Assembly (NCBI GenBank): GCA_030533445.1
Contig: CM060076.1
Coordinates: 26,088,603 to 26,152,602 of the forward strand
From: Cyprinodon diabolis
Taxonomy: Eukaryota; Chordata; Actinopteri; Cyprinodontiformes; Cyprinodontidae
Direction: 5' to 3'
DNA: 64,000 nucleotides
Shown here: piece by piece, positions 13,961 to 25,300 of the stretch
Layout of the letters: each line of letters begins with the position of its first letter
Position numbering within the stretch: position 1 is the first letter of the stretch
The notes under the pieces: generated by a model
What the model saw: the letters and a program-made list of their open reading frames with translations, nothing else
Told to the model about the DNA's origin: nothing
The model's database searches: none
Made by a program: the position numbers and the translations under genes

Positions 13961-13998
13961 AAGTGGAGCAGTATGGCAATTGCCATACCGCTACACTT
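13961..13998 (+). other. 3'-terminal hairpin of retroposon copy 1
   Basis: The core gtatggcaattgccatac (13971-13988) is a perfect 18-bp palindrome. The stem is extended by agc/gct and aagtg/cactt, with two mismatches. It lies 79 bp before the poly(A) tail and just after the AATAAA. The corresponding segment of copy 2 (23386-23425) also folds. Confidence 0.75.
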
Positions 13999-14102
13999 GT
14001 GAAAGTAAAATCTGCTGGGCTCCTTTTGGCATCAAGACAATTGTTCTTATTGCCACCTTGCCAGACAGGACACTGTAAAAAAAAAAAAAAAAAAAAAAAA
14101 AA

Positions 14103-14120
14103 AGAGATCTATGAAAGTTA
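14103..14120 (+). repeat. Target-site duplication, right copy, of retroposon 1
   Basis: Exact copy of 11547-11564, immediately following the poly(A). Confidence 0.9.
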
Positions 14121-14414
14121 GAGTTTATGTACATAATGATGGCATTATGTTTTGATTATTTAAATATGTAAACAATAATTTAAACCATAACATTTAATTA
14201 CTGCAAATGTGGAAAAGGATGGATTTAAACACTGTAACAGAACTGACGCAGAGTTGGTGTAAAAAAGATTAAGAGCGGATTTCATAAGATTGTTTTTGTT
14301 TCTGCTCCTTTTCATTCAAGATGCATTGATTTGGAAATATTTCCGTTTTTATGTATATTTATTTTAAAGTCATTTTGAAGTTTTTACCTGCAAAGTACCA
14401 CAGCTAAGATTTGA

Positions 14415-14900
14415 CACAGGTCGGCCATGTCGAGGAAGGCCTCCCTACATGTTGTGTGCGCTAACCACCGCGCCACCGAAGCGTTCCCTTAAAGTCATTT
14501 TTTATGAAACAAATTTAATGAAATGGAAAAGAAATAAATTAAATCTTCCAATTATTTTTGATACACTATTAGACTTTCAGTTTTTATGCACCTTTAATCT
14601 GGAACAAACTCCCAGAAAACTACAAAACAACAGAAATTCCTTTAAGTCAAAGCTGAAGACCCAGCTGTTTAGAAGTGCCTTTGATTAGTAATCTGCTAAT
14701 AAATCCAGATGAAAAGAAGATCTAAACCAAGTATTGGATTATCGCTTTGATTAAGTTTTTGATTTTTTTTTTGCGATGATATAGAGGTTTTAATAATGGG
14801 CTGTCTATTTGTTTAATTTTTTTTTTTAATTTCTGGACATTTCTTCAGATCGTTTTATGATATAAAGCTCTTTTGAATGCCTTGCCATTGTAATTTATTA
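14415..14900 (+). mobile_element. LINE 3'-end fragments
   Basis: 14440-14475 has gcgctaaccaccgcgccacc, a common fish repeat fragment. From about 14560 the plus frame gives FNLEQTPRKLQ, then SFKSKLKTQLFRSAFD, the usual last residues of L2/Rex1-group LINE ORF2 proteins, followed by a stop. It then has a 3'UTR-like stretch ending near 14890 with ataaagctcttttgaatgcc, typical of such tails. The rest of the element is missing. Confidence 0.6.
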
Positions 14901-15863
14901 TGGAAACACATTTATACTTACTTATTAAGCAGGAAGTACTGAAAGGTAATGGGATATGTTAAGATTTACTCCAAAGGTGAATATATTATATTGCCAGAGA
15001 TAAATTATTAAACTCCAATGTTTCAATAAGTGTTAATTCACCTTTTATAGAAGGTTTTTAATTTCCGCTTCATTTTTATGTTTGGGGACGCTGCCTGTTG
15101 GGGGCTCCATTGGAATAATTTCCAGTAGCTTCCTCCTAATCATGTTGCAAAGCAGGCTTTTGTTCTCATTATTTTAAAGTCATTGGAGCAGTGTTACATA
15201 AGCTCATGTTTTCTTCCTTGGCTTGTTGAAAATGTTGCATCACTTGAAGGAGAACGAAGCCCGGAGTTCATCAAGCTCTCTGCAAGACGCTTTATTTCGA
15301 GATCATAGCTTTTTATTGTCTCTCCTGAATGAGAACAGACATACGGAGGTGGGGTGGAAACTATCATCAAACATCAAATACACAAAAGACATCAGAGCAC
15401 AAAGATGAGTCAGTCTCCCTGACATTACACTGTCTGAACAAATTATTGTTTTCAGAGCTATAAAGGAGAAGGCGGGAGTCCAGGAAAAAAATGAACAGGG
15501 TTGACCACCTGACCAATAAAACTAGCCAGCAAGAAAAATAAAAATGCAAAAAAAAAATAAATCCTTTGCTATTCTCAAAATGAATGAACCTAAAGCACAA
15601 CATTTGATGTAGTCAGACGAATTAGCCACAGATATGCAATTTTAAGTGATTTGGTGTTTTGTTTTTATCTCAGTTACAGGCAAATATCCATAAAAATGCT
15701 TACATTTCAGGAAAACTGGATATTTATTTATGGTTAATAAAAACCTTTCAATATCAGTTCGGAATTTCAGCTTGTGTCAGTAACAAATCTGAAAATACTG
15801 GCTGGGTGACTTGACTGGGCTGATGTAGCTGGATGTCTCCTGCTCTGAGCTCTGGCTGGTTAC
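14901..15863. other. No gene seen
   Basis: AT-rich DNA, probable intron of the eml1-like gene. Confidence 0.45.
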
Positions 15864-16017
15864 GGTTTTCTGCAGGTTCAAGGTGAAGGACGGGGTTGAT
15901 TTCTTTATCTGAGGCTGGCTGCTCCTCTTGGTTGAAGGGGGGCCAGGGCCGGTCCCGGGCCCGCTGTGGGCAGGCATTGCAGACGCTGACTTGGCCTCCT
16001 CAGAAGACCCAGTCTTT
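15864..16017 (-). CDS. eml1: eml1 candidate Ser/Lys-rich exon
   Basis: In the frame set by the micro-exon it reads [20 protein letters not shown] and later [16 protein letters not shown]. Acceptor taken as ctcgcaag|AAAGAC. The donor at AAACC|gtaacc is weak and the frame stays open to 15777, so the left boundary is a guess. Composition fits the EML linker but no residue-level match is clear. Confidence 0.4.
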
Positions 16018-19000
16018 CTTGCGAGGGGGCTCAGATAGATCTGCATAGTCACTAAGTTAAGTGGTGAAATGTGGTGAGGAGGCCGGAAGAATGAAGAGGG
16101 ATTTATATGAAGGGACATTATAAAAGGGGGAGGGATTGAAAAGGCAAATTATTGGGGAAGGAAGTGAAGGGGGGGTGGGGGTGGGGGGGGGTGGATGCAC
16201 AAGTTATGGTATGAAGTGAAAAATGAAAAACAGACAGAAGAGCTCACACACAGTTCTATCAACTACACTGTTCGGTTATTGCTCTAAGAGACAGAGCCTA
16301 CCTTTGCAGTGAGTCACCCGCCTTGTTCCTGCAACAAAACAGGAGGGGAAATAATTAGCCTGCCGTCCCTGTGGCATCAGTAAATCCTTTCTCTGGTTGT
16401 GGAGAGTCACTCTCTCTTTCCTGGCATTTTTCCATTCAGAAAATAAAAATCTGGAGGCACAATGAGCGTTTCCTTACCTACGCTTACAGCGGCCTCGCTG
16501 GACTTATTGCTCCTGGAATATTGACATTTACAATTAGTAAGAGGAACAATAAAGCAGTCATGTGTAAAAAAAAATGGTAAATGAGCATCACAAGATAAAA
16601 CAACCAAAAACACATTAAAAGTTTTTCTTTAGGTGCTTCTTACAAAATTTACATTTCGTTTTAGTCTAATCTGAGCATCATCTCTCCTACATGGTTTGTG
16701 TCAAACTTTAAGCGATGCCTCCTAGAGCTTTCTCCAAGCCACTCTTTCTTTATGCCAGATTTATAATAGCTTTCCTGTTGACAAATTCTCCTACATGAGC
16801 TGTGGATCATTGCTGCATCCCCCAGAGTCATCTGATTTTCTGATTAATCTCCCTCCCTCTATATCCTGTCACTTTGGGCGAAATGGAGAATGCTAGCTTT
16901 GCTTTAGAGGTATTCAAATAAAATGTAGTTGAATACAAATGCACTCTTTCCCAGGCTTTGTGCAAAATGCTGTTTTCTAAATGTCATGTATCTTTTGTTC
17001 ACACTTCATAACTGCATTTTACTTTGTGTTGATCCATTGCTTAAAATCCTGATAAAACACTCATTATCTGTGGGTGTAAAATGAGAAAATATCAGAAAGT
17101 TGGAGAGGCATGCATATTAAGCTCCAGGAGCCCTATAACTGAAGTAAAATTAAATCTTTGCCCTACTACTGACTGATCAGTCTTACCCTTCGGGAACTTT
17201 CTTGCAGACTGGGGCTGCAGCCGTTGGCCCCTTTTTTGTGGTTTTGCATGGACTGTCCTTCACACTACCTGGTGGGCTCCTTACACCACTAGAAAGAATA
17301 AAAACATATTTGATATTTGATTGAAATCCTTAGAAAAGATCATTACGAAATCAATTTGCTGCAGGATTCTTTTTTCATCTTGCATCATTGTAATTAGAAA
17401 CTGAAAGCCTTAATTGAGTTTAGATTTACATCTCTATGTATAATCATACCAGAACACCACAGACAGGGATTAAGGTGCCATGGAGAGAGAGAGCGTCAGG
17501 TTTTCTGACTGCACTATCTAATGTCAGAATCATTTGAAAGGTAACTGAGAGGAATTGGTTGCTGCTTTGATTTAAAGGCCAGTGCAGGGCTAATTATTGA
17601 GCATCCATGTGTGTCTCTGAGATAATGAAGGGTGTCTGCTGATTGCAACTTCTATAATGAAACACGAAGCTTCACACTGATTAGGGTGCTTTCCCATCAA
17701 CGGTGTCTGTAGCAGCTTCCTCTCTTGTCTAATTGAGTTCATCATTGTCTGCTCAGAAGGAAGGAAATGAGCAGCTACCTTAGAGGTGGTGTAGGGCTGT
17801 AGTTCCCTGCTGTGGCACTGGAGGGCACTGTTGAGCTCTTTTTGAGGGATAGAGCACTGGATGACACCATGGGGGTCCTGGTGGGCAGAGCCAGGGAGAC
17901 AGGCCTGGCTGTGGAAACATAAACAAAGAAGAGAAGCTTGGAGCATATTTCAGAGTCACTCCCAAAGCAGAAGTATTAAAGTCATTTGTAATCATAAGTA
18001 TTTGCACATTTCAAATTGAAGTTGTAGAGAGAAATACAAAATAAAGTTACACCGCTTCAAATAGTTGATTATACTTTTTTATTAAATACCATCATACAGA
18101 AGACATCATGTTTCAGCAACTGTTTGACTCCCTAATTTATTTACTACTGTTTAGTCCCTCCATTAGGTTATTTTAAGATTATTTCCTAAATTGACTGGTT
18201 TCACAGGCATATTGTTCAGTAATTTTATGTCACAGTTGAACATATTCTATAAGCTTCTTACTGTAATATAATCTAACAACAAAGTTAAAATTGCTGCATA
18301 TGATTTTTAACACGTTTACTATTAAAAGGACAAATAATATTGCCACTTTCTCAAAGTAGCATCTTTTTACAGATAAGTTGTGAGGAGTCATCAAAGTGCG
18401 AAAGATGAATTTTATATTGATCATTCAAGTTATTACTTCTTACATCTAGATCAACAGAAATATTGAAGAAAATTATTCCTTTTAATCCTTTTTCTCCGGT
18501 GTCTCTTTTACATATAATTATCCAGTCTGTCATTTTGTAATAATGTACAGCTCTTTTATTTAGTTGTTGTTTTTTTGTCTAAAATGGAGCGAGGTCACAG
18601 CCTGATATATCCATTATTATCACTACTAAATACTGGAGAAGGGAAGCTGAAAAGTAATTTGATTTAAATGAATCATTCATAAAGGACACAGAAAATCAAA
18701 CATTTTTTATCATAAGTCTATAATCTAACCAGTTTTTTTTTGTTTTAACTGGAGCTCTCTTTTCTTAATGATAGTCAACTAAATAAAAAAGCTCACATAC
18801 ATCATATTGAAAACTGTTCACAAGTGCTTATCAATAGTGAAACGTTTGTTCATTATTATTGATAAGCTTTAAACCCTTCAGTTTAAAGACCAATCACAGA
18901 TCTCTGCTCACCTTTTGCTCCTGGTGTTCTCCTTCCTCCAGCCGCGGTAGCTGCCGCCTGGTGCTCTTCAGAAATGTTGAGCCTCTTGAGAACGTCAGCC

Positions 19001-22000
19001 AGCGCCAGCTTCAGCAGCTGGATCTCATCCTCCTGCATCTGCATCCTTTGCTCCAGGTATGTGAGCCGGTCGGCCACGTCCAGGCCGCTGGCTGCAGAGC
19101 TGCGGTCATCTGAAAGACGCATAGGGAATTCAGAATGTGAATGATGGATTTTCTCTCGATATCTCTGGGTTTTGAACCTACAAATTGAGAGTTTCAAATA
19201 CACCAATGGCAATATTTATTGCTATCATTTTCTATCACATTACATAACAAGTGAGACACGATGGCTACTGCACTACAAAGAGCATGTGTGAACATTTAAA
19301 ACCTCTCTGTTTTTGCCTCATAAAGTACAAATCTGCAGAGATGATCCTAAAGGCTTTGATTAAAGATTAATCTGGGCAAAATGACAAAAAATTCAATATT
19401 TTAGCAGTAGAAAAAGGGAAAAGACTAATAAAATTTATAATTCACGGCCATGTAACAGATGTCTGGACAATAATGTCCCAAAACTGTTGGACAACACGGA
19501 TCATCCATATTGCCATCATGCAACACAGTGTAAACAACAATAAAATCAAAGCAATATCCAGCAAAAAAAAGGCATTAATTGTTGCAGTGTTTCTGTCATA
19601 AAATCCTTCTTAATTGTTTTTCTAACAGCATCACCAAAGGAACAATGGTTCATAGTTTGGTACCATAACAGCTGCTGGATGCTGATGACAAGCTAGGGTA
19701 TCTTTGCTGGTCTCTGGCACCGTCTTCAACCTGCCCAGACGTCCTCCTCCTCTTCTTCTCTTCTCGCGTACAAACTCTTTCAGTTTTCTGTGCTCCTCTG
19801 GCCCTTATCAGGTATCCCCGCTCCGCCTCCATCTGATTTTTCAGGCTCCTCTAGGATCGCAGTTCTTTCACTCCATTCATACCGTTTCCAGAGATTGCTT
19901 CTTAGAAGGTGTTTAGTTTCTACTATCCAAATCGACCCTTTCTGTTCCTGGCTCCCTCTTGGACACTATGTTGATTTATTGAGGCTTTAAGCCTCCAGCT
20001 CAGGATGTGTGCCTATAAAGGTGGGGGTTGGTAATGCTTTAAAACGTCCAATTCGGCCTTAATTGTCTCTGCCCATGTGTATGTGGACTCGCATGAGCAT
20101 GATTGCATGTGGATGTGTATGGGAGTGCAGAGTACAATGTTAATCCCAATCCCAATGTTAATCTCTTTGACTCCGCCCAAACAGATAATCCCATGTCAGT
20201 ATATGAGGGGAGGAACAAAGTAGAAACCTCAGGGCTGGATTTGAAAATGCATATTGAAGCTATAGACAACATAAAGGTTTACATTACATTTACTTTGCAA
20301 AAAAGATCATGAGGGATAGAGATTATAATGGAGAATGTGTAAAAATAGGAAGCATTGTTCCTTTCAGCAAGATCTAAATCAAGAAAAAGTTGGTAATCTC
20401 TGGTTCTGTCACCATGGTTCTCAAACTGTGGAGTGAGGGCTGCTGGTGGTACGTCTGCTGTTAATGTTACCCTACAGATATTTTAGTATCATCTGCTGTA
20501 TTGCATTATTAACTGCAATATAAAGTCAGTTGGTTCTGTTAATTTTCCATTTTCCAAATGTAAACATCTGAGTAAAAATAGGTAGTTGTATATAGCAGAA
20601 AATATTTTCTTTTGCATTACGTTCTTTATGCTTGACACACCAGACTGAAAAAGTCCAAATTCACGTACTGCTGAACTACTGTTCGAAAATGCCACCCCAG
20701 ATTGTAGTTCTGGAAGAATTCATTGTTTGTGATGGTGGTATTGTTATAAAAAGTTTCACTTTAATAAAGAGAAAGTTTGGTTTTCTAAAAACTTCATTAT
20801 GTAACTATGTGGATCAGTGTCCTGAGAGTTACATTGTGAAGTACAGTGAGCGGATGTCCCCAGGAACAGTCCCAGATTTGGGCCACCTGTTCACAGCTAA
20901 ACCTGTCCCTGGAAAGATCCCTGATTTTACAGTTTTCTGAAAGGGAAAGTGTTGCATGTAGACTGTTAGTACGGTTGAAAGAGCACCTGAGCAGGTTGTG
21001 TGCAGAAACAGCTGTTAGCTAGCTGTCTTTTGTTAACATAAATATGAGGGGGAAAAATAATAAAAAATAATATATATATATACACTATATTGCCAAAAGT
21101 ATTTGCTCACCTGCCTTGACTCACATATGAGCTTAAGTGACATCCCGTTCCTAATCCATAGGGTTCAATATGACGTCGGTCCACCCTTTGCAGCTAGAAC
21201 AGCTTCAACTCTTCTGGGAAGGCTGTCCACAAGGTTTAGGAGTGTGTTTATGGGAATTTTTGACCATTCTTCCAGAAGCGCATTTGTGAGGTCGCACACT
21301 GATGTTGGACGAGAAGGCCTGGCTCTCAGTCTCCGCTCTAATTCATCCCAAAGGTGTTCTATCGGGTTGAGGTCAGCACTCTGTGCAGGCCAGTCAAGTT
21401 CATCCACACCAGACTCTGTCATCCATGTCTTTATGGACCTTGCTTTGTGCACTGGTGCACAGTCATGTTGGAAGAGGAAGGGGCCAGCTCCAAACTGTTC
21501 CCACAAAGTTGGGAGCATGGAATTGTCCAAAATGTCTTGGTATGCTGAAGCATTCAGAGTTCCTTTCACTGGAACTAAGGGGCCAAGCCCAGCTCCTGAA
21601 AAACAACCCCACACCATAATCCCCCCTCCACCAAACTTTACACTTGGCACAATGCAGTCAGACAAGTACCGTTCTCCTGGCAACCGCCAAACCCAGACCC
21701 GTCCATCAGATTGCCAGATGGAGAAGCGCGATTCGTCACTCCAGAGAACGCGTCTCCACTGCTCTAGAGTCCAGTGGCGGCGTGCTTTACACCACCGCAT
21801 CCGACGCTTTGCATTGCACTTGGTTATGTATGGCTTGGATGCAGCTGCTCGACCATGGAAACCCATTCCATGAAGCTCTCTGCGCACTGTTCTTGAGCTA
21901 ATCTGAAGGCCACATGAAGTTTGGAGGTCTGTAGTGATTGACTCTGCAGAAAGTTGGCGACCTCTTCGCACTATGCGCTTCAGCATCCGCTGACCCCGCT

Positions 22001-22327
22001 CCGTCAGTTTACGTGGCCTACCACTTCGTGGCTGAGTTGCTGTCGTTCCCAAACACTTCCATTTTCTTATAATACAGCTGACAGTTGACTGTGGAATATT
22101 TAGGAGCGAGGAAATTTCACGACTGGATTTGTTGCACAGGTGGCATCCTATCACAGTTCCACGCTGGAATTCACTGAGCTCCTGAGAGCGACCCATTCTT
22201 TCACAAATGTTTGTAAAAACAGTCTGCATGCCTAGGTGCTTGAATTTATACACCTGTGGCCATGGAAGTGATTGGAACACCTGATTCCAATAATTTGGAT
22301 GGGTGAGCAAATACTTTTGGCAATATA

Positions 22328-22372
<45 letters not shown>

Positions 22373-25300
22373 TAAAAACTGCTTGTTAGGATGATTGAAT
22401 GATTGAAAACTGCTCATTAGTCACTGATCTAGTATGGTGGATATATGAAAGTTCCTGGTGAAAAAATAGCAGTCAGTATCAGGAGAACTGAATGAGTCAA
22501 GATCTGCATGATTGAGACTGTGTATTATTATTTTTGCATCTGTCAGGTTGGGGTCTAAACTGTCCCTCTGCCAAGAACATCTCAAGTCTCGGCTAAGTGT
22601 GGAGTCCAATCCCCCCATCCTGCCCTCCTACACTGGGCAGCGCCTGGGCTCGCCAATACACCGGGTGTGCTCAGTGTTTGGAGATGGATGGCGGGTACTG
22701 CTTATTCCTGCCGGCTGCTCCGCGGGGCCCCAGGGCCTCGGGTCACTTCGGGGTGGCTGGCTACCGCAGACTCGTCCCTGTGGCTCCTGGGGGCTGGGTT
22801 TTTTTCTCGGGGTCGTCTCACCTCCTCCCTTGGTGGAGGGGTGGATTTCCTTGGGTGGTCCCTCCTTGGCACCTTTGCTCTTGGGGTCTCTCTGGGCGTC
22901 TGGGGCTTTGGGCCCCCCGGCACTCGCCTCAGTGCTCTGGAGAGACATGTCTTAGGCTCTTCACAACCACTGTTGAGCATTTTTCCTTTAGATAAACTAA
23001 ACAAGTGCACTCTCACAAACAACTACAGGTTCTTGGTTCCAGGTACTTAGAGATTCACTTCCATACAGAAAGCCCATATTCTTATATTTAGCTACTACAG
23101 TATACATGTCAGATTAAATACTACCACTTATGCTTCAGCGATAGTATCTAGGTGTTACTTATTGTATCTCTTATAGTATATCCATCGGTTTACTGTTCTT
23201 TTTACATCTCTTTGCAGGTGATGAAGCAGACTGAAGATGTTTTATTGTTATCTCCCTTTTATCTCCTCTTTCTTTAATCTTTTCTCCGTTTTTTTTTTCT
23301 TTCTTGTTTTGCTTACATTGCAGTGTCCATATAATCTGTAAAACTCCCTGCATGAATTATAATAAAGCTATTTATATGGATAAATCAAGCGGAACACTAT
23401 GGCGATAGCCGTACTGCTCCACTTGTGAAAGTAAAATGTGTTGGGCTCTTTTTGGCATCAAGACAATTATTCCTATTGCCACATTGCCAGACAGGACACT
23501 GTAGAAAAAAGAAAAAAAAAAAAGAAAAAAAAAGATCTGCATGATGAATGATTAAAGGAATAGTACACCCAAAACATGATTAGCCTTCATTTTCTACTCA
23601 CCCCCATGCTGAACAACACTCTGGAGTACTTTTTTGATATCTAAAATGCATCTGGAGATCTGGGAGGCTTCTTGCTGTCTGCTGACATTCAAATAATGGA
23701 GGTCTATGGTGCCCGAGGCAGAAAGGTCCATAAAAGTCCACAAAAAACGTGTCAATATTCCTCCATACTGCTCGTCCAATGTATTCCAAGTGTCCTGAGA
23801 TGGTAGCGTCCATAATTTACTCGAAACAAAGCCATTTAGAATGTTTTTAGAGCATAAACAGTAGTGTATAGGATTTCCTAAAAGCGCGCGCCTGCGAGTT
23901 CACGAGCCTACGGAAACCGCGGCAGACCAAGCCAGATGAAAGTGCGCATTCAGCGTCTGCTCTTGATAATGCAAGCGTAGAAGAAGAAATATGCTGTTTA
24001 CCTGTGCAAAGAAAGAAACAACGAAAGAAAAATGTCTGAGGACTTCAGTGTTGAGGAAGAGCATGAGTTCTTTGCCGAGCTGAATGCGCACTTTCATCTG
24101 GCTTGGTCTGCCGCGGTTTCCGTAGACTCGTGAATTCGCAGGCGCGCGCTTTTAGGAAATCCTATACACTACTGTTTATGCTCTAAAAACATTCTAAATG
24201 ACTTTGTTTCGAGTAAATTATGGACGCTACCCACTCAGGACACTTGGAATACATTGGACGAGCAGTATGGAGGAATATTGACACGTTTTTTGTGGACTTT
24301 TATTCGGGGTCGGTATTGGCAAAGAAGTCACGATTCGATTCGAATCACAATTCACATGCCACGATGCGATTCTATCACGATGCATCACGATACTTGAAAT
24401 ATTGCGATGCATTGGGATATTTTCACTGAACACTGTAAGAAAAGGATACAGCCCTTATCAGTGGCTGACTGGCTGTGTGTGATCTGGATAGTGTCTTCAG
24501 TTGATACATAACTGAAAGCAACTGAATTCATACATAGCTGTATTTATTGAAATGACTTTTGGAGGTGTTGCCATGAAAACAAATACTGGACACAAATATT
24601 ACTATTACTGGCGTGGACACACTAACAAAAAGATCTTAGGATTCATCAAACTTAAAATAGCAAAATGAGGATAATCAGTGCCATTTACATGGCCCCAGTG
24701 GTCCTTTAAACCAATGAAATGAAAACATTCAAATGTAAGACGTTTCCCCTTTTGCAAATTACGTGTTTCATATCAATTTCGTTTTTACCTTCTTTGTTTT
24801 TAAAGCCAAAATGCATCCAAGCATCTGACTTGAAATGTGATGGAGCTGGGGGGCGAATTTTCTCAGTCTCCTCCATATTTTGTTTACGAATGACTCTTCT
24901 CAGTATCCCACGGCCGGACATGCTTGTGACACAAAGCAGCAGGCGTCAACACATCCGCAGCAACATCTGCTGGACTGGAAGTTGTATTCCACTTGGTTTG
25001 ATTGATGTGCGCCAACCATTAATGTATTTTATTTGTTCATTTTTTTTTATTTTTATAATCGATTCTTGCCTTCAAGAATCGATTCAGTAGATCACAAAAA
25101 TTAGAATCACGATGCATCGATTTGACGATTATTTTGCACACCCTTAACTTTTATGGACCTTTCTGCCTCGGGCACCATAGACCTCCATTATTTGAATGTC
25201 AGCAGACAGCAAGAAGCCTCCCAGATCTCCAGATGCATTTGAGATATCAAAAAAGTACTCCAGAGTGTTGTTCAGCATGGGGGTGAGTAGAAAATGAAGG

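Larger units (their letters stand above)
11565..14102 (+). mobile_element. GC-rich poly(A) retroposon, copy 1 (about 2.54 kb)
   Basis: A plus-strand insertion bounded by an exact 18-bp direct repeat and ending in about 26 A (14077-14102), with AATAAA at 13935-13940. The body from about 11565 to 13540 is strikingly G-rich on the plus strand, with runs of 5-18 G, (ATT)n at 12034-12062 and TTTA repeats at 12640-12705. The last 560 bp are T-rich, then contain a near-perfect hairpin at 13961-13998. A shorter relative lies at 22513-23531. Open frames of up to 282 codons occur but have extreme Gly/Ala/Pro composition, and I recognise no reverse transcriptase, endonuclease or other domain. It could be a LINE fragment containing mainly UTR, or a non-autonomous RNA copied by L1. 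It lies in the probable eml1 intron, antisense to that gene. Confidence 0.8.

Noticed and set aside
17590..18007. Two alternative open frames across the eml1 exon at 17.8 kb
   Set aside because: Only the third frame fits the intron phases and the EML linker pattern.
23594..24433. Similar short ORFs on both strands
   Set aside because: Translations of the palindrome arms, not genes.
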